Assembly (NCBI GenBank): GCA_029560875.1
Contig: JAKQKB010000126.1
Span: forward strand, 1 to 64,000
DNA length: 64,000 nucleotides
Direction of reading: 5' to 3'
Source: Bacteroidota bacterium
GTDB lineage: Bacteria; Bacteroidota; Bacteroidia; Bacteroidales; Tenuifilaceae
In this document: one piece after another, positions 1 through 8,258 of the stretch
How positions within the stretch are numbered: the stretch's first letter is position 1
How the letters are laid out: every line of letters starts with the position of its first letter
Made by a program: the position numbers and the translations under genes
The notes under the pieces: model-generated
Seen by the model: only the letters and a program-made list of their open reading frames with translations
Database searches by the model: none
Told to the model about the DNA's origin: nothing

Positions 1-1
1 A

Positions 2-1033
2 ATATCGTTAAACCCAGAAATTTTGGTTGATGCCGAGGAAATAGATGTTTCCTACATCACCGAAATAATATCCAGCACTCCAGAGACCAAAGAAACTAAA
101 CCCAATAACAACACATATAGAGTAAAGGTTGATACAAAAAATCTAAAATACATGAATTATACCTTTCAGGATGTTCGTTGCGGAATGCTTTTCACCAATA
201 ATACTTTTGAAATTCAAAACTTTACTGGGCATGGTTTTGATGGTACATTAAGTGGAACAATGTTAAATTCTGAAAACAAATATTTTATAAAAACAGATTT
301 TCAGGGAATGGATATATCAAAATTGTTTAACCATTACGACAATTTTAAGCAAACCATAGTTACACACAATAACATAAGTGGGAACCTCTCGGGTTCGGCT
401 ATACTTAACTTTACAACCAACAACAAGGGCGAGATAGATATGCCTTCGATAAAAATGGAATCGGACATCACCATAAGCAATGGGAAACTAATGGGGATGA
501 ATAAAATTGAGAAATTATCGAAATGGCTGAAATTGGACCAAGTAAAGTCGATTGACTTTAAGACACTCAAAAATAAAATTGAAATTAGTGAAGGTTGTGT
601 GAAAATCCCTAAAATGGATGTTCTCTCTAATGTTGTAAACATGCAACTCTCTGGCGAGCATTATTTTGCTGGAAATTTTACCTACTGGATGAAAGTAAAC
701 TTTAGCCAAGTTCTCTCGCGTCGATTCTTAAACTCATCAGTTACAAACGATAACGAGCACGCAACGGATGGTTCAATAAATCTGTACCTTAAACTATTTG
801 GCGATAATAATAACTATGAGGTTAAGCTCGATAAAAAATCATCGTTCGAGAATATTCGGGGTAATATTCAGGCGGAAGGTAAAACCTTGAAAGAGATTTT
901 TAGGGAGGAGTTTAATCAAATTACAAAAAAGGATACTATATTGAAAGCCAATAAAGATAGCTCCTTGAGCAATAAAACTAAATTCAACATAGAGTGGGAC
1001 GAATACGACACGCTGAACGTTGATAACAATTAG
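2..1033 (+). CDS. AsmA-like protein, C-terminal part (5' end outside window)
   Basis: The reading frame is open from base 2 with no credible start, so this is the last ~343 residues of a larger protein. The sequence has the alternating polar/hydrophobic beta pattern of the AsmA-like C-terminal region, with the segment SDITISNGKLMGMNKIEKL followed by repeated short beta strands (KIEISEGCVKIPKMDVLSNVVNMQLSGEH). Known AsmA-family proteins are inner-membrane-anchored, periplasm-spanning beta proteins linked to lipid transport and outer-membrane homeostasis. The tail is polar and lacks a C-terminal membrane segment. A histidine kinase starts 11 bp downstream on the same strand, so the two may be cotranscribed. 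The family call is moderate to good; the specific role is unknown. Confidence 0.7.
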   Translation: MSLNPEILVDAEEIDVSYITEIISSTPETKETKPNNNTYRVKVDTKNLKYMNYTFQDVRCGMLFTNNTFEIQNFTGHGFDGTLSGTMLNSENKYFIKTDFQGMDISKLFNHYDNFKQTIVTHNNISGNLSGSAILNFTTNNKGEIDMPSIKMESDITISNGKLMGMNKIEKLSKWLKLDQVKSIDFKTLKNKIEISEGCVKIPKMDVLSNVVNMQLSGEHYFAGNFTYWMKVNFSQVLSRRFLNSSVTNDNEHATDGSINLYLKLFGDNNNYEVKLDKKSSFENIRGNIQAEGKTLKEIFREEFNQITKKDTILKANKDSSLSNKTKFNIEWDEYDTLNVDNN

Positions 1034-1044
1034 ACTTTTGAATT

Positions 1045-2193
1045 ATGGTGTTTACACGGGTTAAAACAAACTTTATTCTGTTGATTCTAGCTGGCTTCAT
1101 TGGCCTTTCAACAATTGTTATTACAAACAGGTTTGTACGTCAACTCTCGTTTGAGGAGAAGAAGAAAATTGATTTGTGGGTTGCTGGTATAAGAGAACTA
1201 ATCAACCTTACCGATAACGAAAAGGATTTCACCTTTGTTTTTGAGGTTATCCAGAATAATAGCACAGTGCCCGTTCTGCTGACTGACGAAGAGGGAAATG
1301 TTCTATCGTACAGAAATATTGACAAAGAACAGTTTAAGGATTCAATATCAACAGCAAGACTAATTGAGAAAATGAGAGCGGAGCACGAGCCTATTGAAAT
1401 TAACCTACTCCACGATGTAAAAAACTACGTTTACTACATGGATAGTACAACTTTAAAAAAGTTATCGTACTACCCTTATATTCAACTACTAATAATCATT
1501 CTTTTTGTTTTGGTTTCCTACTACGCATTTAGCCAATCACGCAAGGCAGAGCGTAACGGTATTTGGGTTGGTATGGCTAAGGAAACAGCGCATCAACTTG
1601 GAACCCCAACATCATCGTTAATGGCCTGTTTAACAATGCTTAGGGAGAATTCGCCTAACGATTTAGTTTTAAACGAACTTGAAAAAGATATTCATCGCTT
1701 GGAGATAATAACCGACAGGTTCTCAAAAATTGGCTCTGCTCCAAGTTTGAACAAGAATAACCTTGTTGAAATGCTCGACAAATCGGTGGAGTATTTACAG
1801 ACAAGGGTATCCAAAAACGTTGTTTTCCAAAAAGAGTATACTATTAAAGAGGCCATAAATATTCCACTAAATGTAACGCTTATGGAGTGGGTCATTGAAA
1901 ATATTGTAAAAAACAGCGTGGATGCTATGAACGGTGTTGGAACTCTTACTTTCAACATAATTGACAATACACAGGTCGTATTTATTGATATTGTTGATAC
2001 TGGCCGAGGTATACCAAAATCAAAATTTAAGGATGTTTTCCGCCCTGGCTATACCACAAAATCCAGAGGTTGGGGACTTGGATTAACCCTATCAAAAAGA
2101 ATAGTAGAGGAGTACCACAATGGTAAAATATTTATAAAATCGTCTGAAATCAACAAAGGAACGGCATTCAGAATTGTTCTTCCTAAAAAGTAA
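1045..2193 (+). CDS. Membrane sensor histidine kinase
   Basis: This 382-residue protein has a transmembrane helix at about 9-27, a ~115-residue periplasmic sensor region and a second helix at about 145-162. The cytoplasmic kinase core follows without an obvious HAMP domain. Visible motifs are the H-box AKETAHQLGTP (phosphoacceptor His ~183), the N-box ENIVKNSVDAM (~286-295), G1 DTGRGIP (~318) and G2 GWGLGLTLS (~342). It should autophosphorylate and pass phosphate to a response regulator, but no regulator gene is adjacent, so it is an orphan here. It follows the AsmA-like gene closely and converges with yidD, the stop codons abutting at 2193/2194. The sensed signal is unknown. Confidence 0.88.
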   Translation: MVFTRVKTNFILLILAGFIGLSTIVITNRFVRQLSFEEKKKIDLWVAGIRELINLTDNEKDFTFVFEVIQNNSTVPVLLTDEEGNVLSYRNIDKEQFKDSISTARLIEKMRAEHEPIEINLLHDVKNYVYYMDSTTLKKLSYYPYIQLLIIILFVLVSYYAFSQSRKAERNGIWVGMAKETAHQLGTPTSSLMACLTMLRENSPNDLVLNELEKDIHRLEIITDRFSKIGSAPSLNKNNLVEMLDKSVEYLQTRVSKNVVFQKEYTIKEAINIPLNVTLMEWVIENIVKNSVDAMNGVGTLTFNIIDNTQVVFIDIVDTGRGIPKSKFKDVFRPGYTTKSRGWGLGLTLSKRIVEEYHNGKIFIKSSEINKGTAFRIVLPKK

Positions 2194-2445
2194 CTACGGC
2201 ACCGGGTCGTAACCATGTCCACCCCAAGGATGACAGCGCGATACTCGTTTTATTGTCAACCATAATCCTTTGAAAAGACCATGTTTCTTTAACGCTTCTA
2301 AAGAATAAGCGGAACAAGTTGGTGTGTATCTGCAACTATTCGGAAAGTATGGTGATATAAATATCTGATAAATTTTTACCAACAGAATAGGTATGTAGGC
2401 CAAAACTTGTGCTATAAATCGCCATATAATTTGAATATATTTCAC
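2194..2445 (-). CDS. yidD: Membrane protein insertion efficiency factor YidD
   Basis: This 83-residue protein has an amphipathic N-terminus (residues 1-25) and the YidD signature: [18 protein letters not shown], then [16 protein letters not shown] and GHGYDPVP at the C-terminus. YidD proteins sit on the inner face of the membrane and assist YidC-dependent insertion. The gene lies 19 bp downstream of rnpA on the same strand, the classic rnpA-yidD arrangement. Length is normal for the family. Confidence 0.95.
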   Translation of the reverse strand: MKYIQIIWRFIAQVLAYIPILLVKIYQIFISPYFPNSCRYTPTCSAYSLEALKKHGLFKGLWLTIKRVSRCHPWGGHGYDPVP

Positions 2446-2464
2446 TATATATCAATTTATTAAA

Positions 2465-2851
2465 CTACTCTTCCTTTAATTTAGTCTTCAGTTTGTGGAG
2501 TAAATCGTTTACAGATTTTTCAATAACAGGAGTTTCAACAATATCCTTCGATACAAATATTAAGGCAATATCAACCCTTTTGTTCTCTGGAATGCTATCG
2601 AAAATGGTATGAACATTTAACCTAAAAACTTCGCGCATACGCCTACGAATAAGGTTTCGCTTTACGGCTCGCTTAAAACTCCTTTTTGACACAACAAACA
2701 TCACCTTATAAACGGCTTCATCGGATGTAACATCAGTTAAACGATAGGCCATCTTAATAGGATAGTTGAATAGAGAACTTCCGCCATTGAATAGAGCAGA
2801 AATTTCCTTTTCGTGGGAGAGTATGTTATGTTTCCTAAGAAAAAATCTCAT
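2465..2851 (-). CDS. rnpA: Ribonuclease P protein component
   Basis: This 128-residue basic protein carries the RNase P protein signature SFKRAVKRNLIRRRMREVFR at about residues 58-77, the RNA-binding RNR motif of the family. It binds the RNase P RNA and supports 5' maturation of tRNA precursors. The start codon directly abuts the T-run of a terminator-like hairpin (2852-2879), so the leader is very short or transcription begins inside hemD. It is followed by yidD. rpmH, often upstream of rnpA in other phyla, is absent here; hemD and DUF4271 are the neighbours. Confidence 0.95.
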   Translation of the reverse strand: MRFFLRKHNILSHEKEISALFNGGSSLFNYPIKMAYRLTDVTSDEAVYKVMFVVSKRSFKRAVKRNLIRRRMREVFRLNVHTIFDSIPENKRVDIALIFVSKDIVETPVIEKSVNDLLHKLKTKLKEE

Positions 2852-2879
2852 AAAAAAACAGGGGATTTATTATCCCCTG
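2852..2879 (-). terminator. Rho-independent terminator after hemD
   Basis: Read on the minus strand, the arms CAGGGGAT and ATCCCCTG form a hairpin immediately followed by a run of seven T residues. It lies just after the hemD stop codon and just before the rnpA start codon, so it should end hemD transcription. It may also influence rnpA expression by read-through. Confidence 0.8.
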
Positions 2880-2882
2880 ATA

Positions 2883-3638
2883 TTATTTTGTTTTTTTGGT
2901 ATATTCCTTCAAAAAAACATCGATTGCGTGGGTCATACTCGGACAGGTGGGCGTTGGAGCCATAACATCGAGCCTTAAACCGGAATCCTTGACCGCTTTG
3001 GCTGTATTAGCACCAAAAGCGCCAATCACAATTTCCTTTTGCTCAAAATTTGGGAAATTATCGTGAAGCGATTTAATTCCGTTTGGACTGTAAAAAACTA
3101 TCATCTCGTAAGGGAAATCATCCCTTAAATCTGATAAATCACTACTAACAGTTTTATAGAAAATTGCCTTAGTGTACTTTATCTTGGCCTTATCGAGCGA
3201 TTTAGGTATTTCGGGCTTGTGAACATCCGATAGGGAAAGTAAATACTTTTCCTCCTTATGCTTTTGCATAATCTCAAGCAAATCGGCAAAAGTGTTGTTA
3301 CCGTAAAAGATTTTTCGTTTCCTGTAAACAATATACTTCTGCAGGTAAAGAGCAATAGACTCTGTAATGCAGAAATATTTCATTGTTTCGGGAACTGTAA
3401 CTCTTACCTCCTCGCAAATTCTAAAGAAATGGTCCACTGCAGTTTTGCTGGTAAAAATAACCGCAGTGTGGTCAAGAATGTTAATTTTTTGCTGCCTAAA
3501 TTCCTTAGAAGAAACACCCTCTACGTGAATAAAGGGTCGGAAATCAATCTTCAAACCATACTTCTGAGCTAACTCCATATAAGGAGATTTCTCGTTCTGT
3601 GGCTCGGGTTGCGAAATTACTACTTTTTTGATTTTCAA
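2883..3638 (-). CDS. hemD: Uroporphyrinogen-III synthase family protein
   Basis: This 251-residue protein shows the HemD two-lobed pattern. Near residues 58-70 is ILDHTAVIFTSKTAVDHF, matching the family's 'vvFTSxnaV' strand-helix. Near 170-185 is EMIVFYSPNGIKSL, and near 208-220 IGAFGANTAKAVKDSG, corresponding to the 'iGxxTaxal...G' segment. HemD cyclises hydroxymethylbilane to uroporphyrinogen III in tetrapyrrole synthesis. HemD sequences are poorly conserved, so the call rests on these local motifs and on the neighbouring DUF4271 gene, a pairing common in Bacteroidota. No other heme genes are nearby. Confidence 0.82.
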   Translation of the reverse strand: MKIKKVVISQPEPQNEKSPYMELAQKYGLKIDFRPFIHVEGVSSKEFRQQKINILDHTAVIFTSKTAVDHFFRICEEVRVTVPETMKYFCITESIALYLQKYIVYRKRKIFYGNNTFADLLEIMQKHKEEKYLLSLSDVHKPEIPKSLDKAKIKYTKAIFYKTVSSDLSDLRDDFPYEMIVFYSPNGIKSLHDNFPNFEQKEIVIGAFGANTAKAVKDSGLRLDVMAPTPTCPSMTHAIDVFLKEYTKKTK

Positions 3639-3666
3639 GGCCCTAAAGTTTTATTTCAATCTCACT

Positions 3667-4608
3667 CTACATCCTTTGTACCTGCAGGTAAAGTATAATT
3701 ACAGGTACAATTTCAAGGGCACAAAGGTATAAAATGAAATACAAAAATGAAACACTGTTTTTAAGAAACAATGAAAGTATTCTTATGAGTCTGTATATCA
3801 ATATAATAGCAAGCAACCCTATTGAACCATAAAGTAAATAACCTGACATTGGAGCATTGATATAGAATACAATTAAAGATAAAGGGAAAAGAACGAAACC
3901 TCCTCCACGAATTGCTATTAAGGTGTCGAAATAAAGTTTTTGTGTAAATGTTTTATCAGGAATAATAAGCTCTATTGACTTATGTAGGATGTAATAATAT
4001 AGTCGATAAGCAAATAGCGCTCCAAGGATTAATAAAAATAATATTATGTTAGCCCAACCTGTTGTGCTTTGAGCGCCAAATCCACCAATAAAACTAAAGG
4101 TTAAAAAGGATAAGGTAATAATGGCAATAGTATCAAGCAATAAAAGTAATCGCCTGGTGGGAACGTTTAGGTCGGCAACAAATTTCTCTACAACATAGGC
4201 ATAGATTAAACCTTCGAAAAATTTTCCAAGGTACTTTGAATAGCGAACAAGAATGGCAACGAACGAAACAAGTCCAATTAAAAAAGGGATAATAAATAAA
4301 TCGTTGGTTGGATTTTGTTTTAATTCCTTTGGATGTATCCAGCCCTTGGAATTCTGACTCTCCGTTGATGATTTAAAAACTGTTTTAACTTCAACTACTG
4401 GTTTCACAACCTGTTTGTCGATAATGTAACACTCGTCATTTAAAGTATTAAGTGAATTATACTGATATATAAAATTATCGTACAAATTATTATGCTCATT
4501 TTCTTTTGAGTTATTGGAATAATTTGCAGGGATATAATTTACCTGCAACAATGATTCCTGCGAAACCGAAGTGCTATCCTGTAATACTGAAGACGAAGTA
4601 AGTGCCAT
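3667..4608 (-). CDS. DUF4271 multi-pass membrane protein
   Basis: The likely start is the ATG at 4608 (a TTG at 4629 is in frame), giving about 313 residues. A ~95-residue polar N-terminal part is followed by about six to eight membrane helices; the first (~FIIPFLIGLVSFVAILVRY) and the segments rich in L/I/F up to the C-terminus are clear. It matches the DUF4271 family of Bacteroidota, normally encoded next to hemD as here. No catalytic motif is visible and the function is not known. The 28-bp gap to hemD suggests cotranscription. Confidence 0.75.
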   Translation of the reverse strand: MALTSSSVLQDSTSVSQESLLQVNYIPANYSNNSKENEHNNLYDNFIYQYNSLNTLNDECYIIDKQVVKPVVEVKTVFKSSTESQNSKGWIHPKELKQNPTNDLFIIPFLIGLVSFVAILVRYSKYLGKFFEGLIYAYVVEKFVADLNVPTRRLLLLLDTIAIITLSFLTFSFIGGFGAQSTTGWANIILFLLILGALFAYRLYYYILHKSIELIIPDKTFTQKLYFDTLIAIRGGGFVLFPLSLIVFYINAPMSGYLLYGSIGLLAIILIYRLIRILSLFLKNSVSFLYFILYLCALEIVPVIILYLQVQRM

Positions 4609-4638
4609 AAACCAAAAATTGATACACAAAAGTATCTA

Positions 4639-6435
4639 TTATTTGCTAAAATGCGATAGTAGTATATCGGCTTTCTTTGCACCAATAAGCGAAATTAATT
4701 CTTCGCGTGTAGCTTTCTTAATGCCATCTATAGATTTAAAGGTGGAAAAAAGTTGTTCAACTGTTTTAGGACCAATACCGTTAATACCATCCAACGAGGA
4801 TGAAATAGCTCCTTTGCTCCGCCTTGAGGTGTGATGCTTTACGCCAAACCGATGAGCCTCGTCGCGGGCTTGTTGAATTACTTTTAGGGTTTCGGAACGC
4901 TTGTCGAGGTACAAAGGAACAGAGTCGCCTGGAAAGTATATTTCCTCCAAACGTTTGGCAATACCAATTAATTTTATCTTTTCGGATAAACCTAATTCGT
5001 GAATACTTTCAAACGCAGCACTAAGCTGACCTTTACCGCCATCAATAATAACCAACTGGGGTAACGATTGGTTCTCCTCCAACAATCTTGAGTAACGCCT
5101 ATGAACAACCTCACGCATGGAGGCGAAATCGTCAGGTCCTTCAACCGTTTTAATATTGAAATGCCTATAATCGCGTTTTGATGGTTTGGCATTCTTAAAA
5201 ACTACACAGGCCGCAACAGGGTTTGTTCCCTGAAGGTTGGAGTTATCGAAACACTCAATCTGTACAGGAAACTCCAAGAGGTGTAGGTCGTCCTTAATTT
5301 TCTGGAGTAAACGGTCAACCTTATTCTGTGGATTTTTTAGGTCATCACGTTTGATTAGTTCATCAATATATGCAGCACAATTTCTTAAACTTAAATCTAC
5401 TAAATTTCGCTTCTCCCCTCTTTGTGGCGCTGAATAATTGAGATTATCGATAAGAAAATCGGGCATAATATTCACAATAACATTCTTTGAAGTACTTCGC
5501 AAACGACTTCTTATTTCTGCTATTGCATACGATAGTAGTTCTGGCAATTCCTCCTCGAGTTGATTTTTTAACTCCAAATTATAAGATTGAATTATAACAC
5601 CAGAACTCACATTGAGGTAATTCACAACATTAATACCTTCTTTCTGCAAAATTGTATAAACCTCAATATCTTTTAATTGAGGATTAATAATTGTAGTTCT
5701 ACTTTGAAATCGATGCAAAATATCGATTTTATTCTTGAGCATCTGAGCTCGCTCAAAATGATAGGAATCGGCAAAACGTTTCATCTCCTGATTCAACCAT
5801 TTAAGCACATCGGAAAGATTTCCTTGCAAGATTTTTTTGATTGCATCGATATTAAATCGGTAGTCAAACTCTTCCTGTAATCCAATGCAAGGTGCCAAGC
5901 AATTACCAATTTGATACTCCAAGCAGGGCTTGTACTTTCCCTTAGCAATCATCTGTTGCGATAAATTAAGGCTACAGGTACGTAAAGGAAAAAGGGTTTT
6001 TGTTAAATCGAGCAGGGTTTTAACCAACCTGCCCGAGGTATAAGGACCGAAATAGATACTTCCATCCTCAATATAATTCCTTGTACTGAAAACACGGGGG
6101 AAAGGTTCGTTCTTAATGCAAATCCAGGGATAGGTTTTATCGTCCTTTAAAAGAATATTGTACTTGGGCTGATGTTTCTTAATAAGAACATTTTCTAGTA
6201 AAAGTGCATCTGATTCAGAATCGACAACAACAAACTTAATTGATGCAATTTTACGCACCAGCGTTCGCAACTTGTTGTTGGTTTGATTCGTTCTGTTGAA
6301 GTAAGACGAAACCCGTTTCTTTAAACTCTTGGCTTTACCAATATAAAGCAAACCACCCTCGGTGTCGTAAAACTGATACACCCCAGGTAATTCTGGCATA
6401 ACCCTTACCGACTCCTGAACGGATTCCGTAATCAT
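4639..6435 (-). CDS. uvrC: Excinuclease ABC subunit C
   Basis: This ~598-residue protein (ATG at 6435 preferred; a TTG lies 9 bp upstream) carries all UvrC parts. They are an N-terminal GIY-YIG nuclease (GVYQFYDTEGGLLYIGKAKS, ~18-40), a UVR motif that contacts UvrB (~200-235), an RNase H-like endonuclease core (IECFDNSNLQG; VIIDGGKGQLSAA) and a C-terminal tandem helix-hairpin-helix (LDGINGIGPKTVEQLF). It makes the dual incisions in nucleotide excision repair together with UvrA and UvrB. Length is usual for the family and no key motif is missing. Confidence 0.97.
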   Translation of the reverse strand: MITESVQESVRVMPELPGVYQFYDTEGGLLYIGKAKSLKKRVSSYFNRTNQTNNKLRTLVRKIASIKFVVVDSESDALLLENVLIKKHQPKYNILLKDDKTYPWICIKNEPFPRVFSTRNYIEDGSIYFGPYTSGRLVKTLLDLTKTLFPLRTCSLNLSQQMIAKGKYKPCLEYQIGNCLAPCIGLQEEFDYRFNIDAIKKILQGNLSDVLKWLNQEMKRFADSYHFERAQMLKNKIDILHRFQSRTTIINPQLKDIEVYTILQKEGINVVNYLNVSSGVIIQSYNLELKNQLEEELPELLSYAIAEIRSRLRSTSKNVIVNIMPDFLIDNLNYSAPQRGEKRNLVDLSLRNCAAYIDELIKRDDLKNPQNKVDRLLQKIKDDLHLLEFPVQIECFDNSNLQGTNPVAACVVFKNAKPSKRDYRHFNIKTVEGPDDFASMREVVHRRYSRLLEENQSLPQLVIIDGGKGQLSAAFESIHELGLSEKIKLIGIAKRLEEIYFPGDSVPLYLDKRSETLKVIQQARDEAHRFGVKHHTSRRSKGAISSSLDGINGIGPKTVEQLFSTFKSIDGIKKATREELISLIGAKKADILLSHFSK

Positions 6436-6485
6436 AAATATCAACCGTTTGTAAAGGTAAACATTAATTAAAATTTAAAAATCAA

Positions 6486-8105
6486 CTAAATAAAAAGTTC
6501 GGTATAGTTAAATTTATCCACATCAAACAATCCTGCTGGAGTTATTTTTAGATGTGGAATTACCGATAACGACATAAATGACATCGTCATAAATGGTGCT
6601 TTAAGTTTGCATCCATCGGAAATTACTTTGGAGTTTATTTTCTCGTAAGCAGATGCGGCAACCTCGGCTGTAGAGTCAGTCATTAAACCATAAACAGGTA
6701 GTGGAAGACCGTGTAGTTGTTGTCCATCAAAATAGCAAACCCCTCCTCTATTCTTAATAATGAAGTCCAAGCATTTCTCAATGGATACATTATCGCAACC
6801 AACGGAAATAATATGATGACTATCGTGTGCTATGCTTGCAGCAATGGCACCTTTCTTCATTCCAAAACCCTTAATTAAACCAACAGATAGTTCGTTCTCC
6901 TTGTATCTACTTAACACAGCTATCTTCAAAACATCTTCTTTAAGATTGCAACTTAAAGTTTCAGCTTCGTTATTTATAACTACCGTATTAGTAATCAGCT
7001 CATCATTTATAACCTCAATTGCTTTTACTTTGCTTGAAGCCACCTTTAAATTCAAATTTGAAGGGTTGAAACTGGTTGGAAAAACATAATTCAATGCTGA
7101 ATACGATTTATGAACTTTTTCTTCTGTCTCTAAAACATCTAAACCATTAATAAATGTACTCTGAATATTGAGGTTTTGAAGATTATCAACCACCAAAAAA
7201 TCGGCAGAATCGCCCTCTTGCAACAACCCTACATTTAACTTATAATGATTAACTGGGTTAACTGATGAAACCTGCAACACATCAAAAATATCATAGCCCA
7301 AGGCCAAGGATTGCTTTACCTTTAGGTTAATGTGACCATGAAGCAACTCATCGGGATGACAATCGTCGGTACAGAACATTAAGTGCTTGCTATATTCCTT
7401 AATTAGCGGATGTAGAGCACCGAAATTCTTGGCCGCACTACCATCTCGAATAAGAATTTTCATTCCCAGTTTTATTTTCTCCAAGGCCTCCTCGAGTGTG
7501 AAACACTCATGGTCAGTTGTAATTCCTGCAGAAACATAGGATTTAAGTGCATCGCCACTCAACCCTGGCACATGGCCATCCACAGGTTTATTTACTGAGT
7601 GCGCTTTACCAATAATCTGCATAACGCTCTCCGATTTATATATAACACCGGGGAAATTCATCATTTCAGCAAGAAAATGTATATCATCCCTCTTCATTAA
7701 ACCCTCAATAATCTCCGGGGTGAAAGGTTCAAAACACTCATCGAAAGGAGAAGCGGGAACGCATGAAGGTGCCCCAAAATAAAACTTCAAATCTGAACCC
7801 TTTGCATCGTTTATCATAAACTCCACGCCATTTACACCTGCTACATTGGCAATCTCATGCGGGTCGGTCACAACAGCAACGGTACCATGCTTCACCGCTG
7901 CCTTTGCAAAATTAGACGGGGTAAGCATAGAACTTTCGATATGAACATGCGAATCAATAAAACCCGGTAGGATTATTGGATGCTTTATGCGCGAATCCTT
8001 TTCTATTTTAACTATTTTTCCATCCTGAATCCTCAGAGTTGCGCCAAAAGACTCCCTTTTAATTGGGTCGAAAACAACCCCAGCAACAGTAAAATTTGTA
8101 CTCAT
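6486..8105 (-). CDS. ade: Adenine deaminase
   Basis: This 539-residue amidohydrolase-superfamily enzyme has the metal-binding GFIDSHVHIESSMLTPSNFA (~48-67), VVTDPHEIANV (~79-89), CTDDCHPDELLHGH and the adenine-deaminase C-terminal domain (SVGCDNVSIEKCL; KAPFMTMSFMSLSVIP). It converts adenine to hypoxanthine and ammonia in purine salvage. Length matches the bacterial Ade family. It is monocistronic or the last gene before the parS-bearing gap; both neighbours are on the same strand. Confidence 0.93.
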   Translation of the reverse strand: MSTNFTVAGVVFDPIKRESFGATLRIQDGKIVKIEKDSRIKHPIILPGFIDSHVHIESSMLTPSNFAKAAVKHGTVAVVTDPHEIANVAGVNGVEFMINDAKGSDLKFYFGAPSCVPASPFDECFEPFTPEIIEGLMKRDDIHFLAEMMNFPGVIYKSESVMQIIGKAHSVNKPVDGHVPGLSGDALKSYVSAGITTDHECFTLEEALEKIKLGMKILIRDGSAAKNFGALHPLIKEYSKHLMFCTDDCHPDELLHGHINLKVKQSLALGYDIFDVLQVSSVNPVNHYKLNVGLLQEGDSADFLVVDNLQNLNIQSTFINGLDVLETEEKVHKSYSALNYVFPTSFNPSNLNLKVASSKVKAIEVINDELITNTVVINNEAETLSCNLKEDVLKIAVLSRYKENELSVGLIKGFGMKKGAIAASIAHDSHHIISVGCDNVSIEKCLDFIIKNRGGVCYFDGQQLHGLPLPVYGLMTDSTAEVAASAYEKINSKVISDGCKLKAPFMTMSFMSLSVIPHLKITPAGLFDVDKFNYTELFI

Positions 8106-8180
8106 AATCGAAATGTTTTGAATAAATAATAAACTATATCACAATACAATAAACAAAATCACCTATACTAATAAAGAAAA

Positions 8181-8196
8181 TGTTCCACGTGGAACA
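8181..8196. promoter_or_regulatory. parS-like centromere site 1
   Basis: TGTTCCACGTGGAACA is a perfect 16-bp palindrome. It matches the parS family bound by ParB/Spo0J (consensus close to TGTTNCACGTGAAACA, with the GGAACA variant known from pseudomonads). It lies in the ade-mnmG gap. Its near-identity to the consensus and duplication 44 bp away make chance unlikely. ParB and ParA genes are not in the window. Confidence 0.85.
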
Positions 8197-8224
8197 TTTA
8201 TGTAAAAAATTCTAAAAACCGCAA

Positions 8225-8240
8225 TGTTCCACGTGGAACA
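8225..8240. promoter_or_regulatory. parS-like centromere site 2
   Basis: This is a second identical copy of TGTTCCACGTGGAACA, 44 bp from the first. Both lie upstream of mnmG, a gene that is origin-proximal in many bacteria. Tandem parS sites at this spacing would load ParB clamps for chromosome segregation. Confidence 0.85.
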
Positions 8241-8258
8241 TTTAAAGTATTTATTTAG

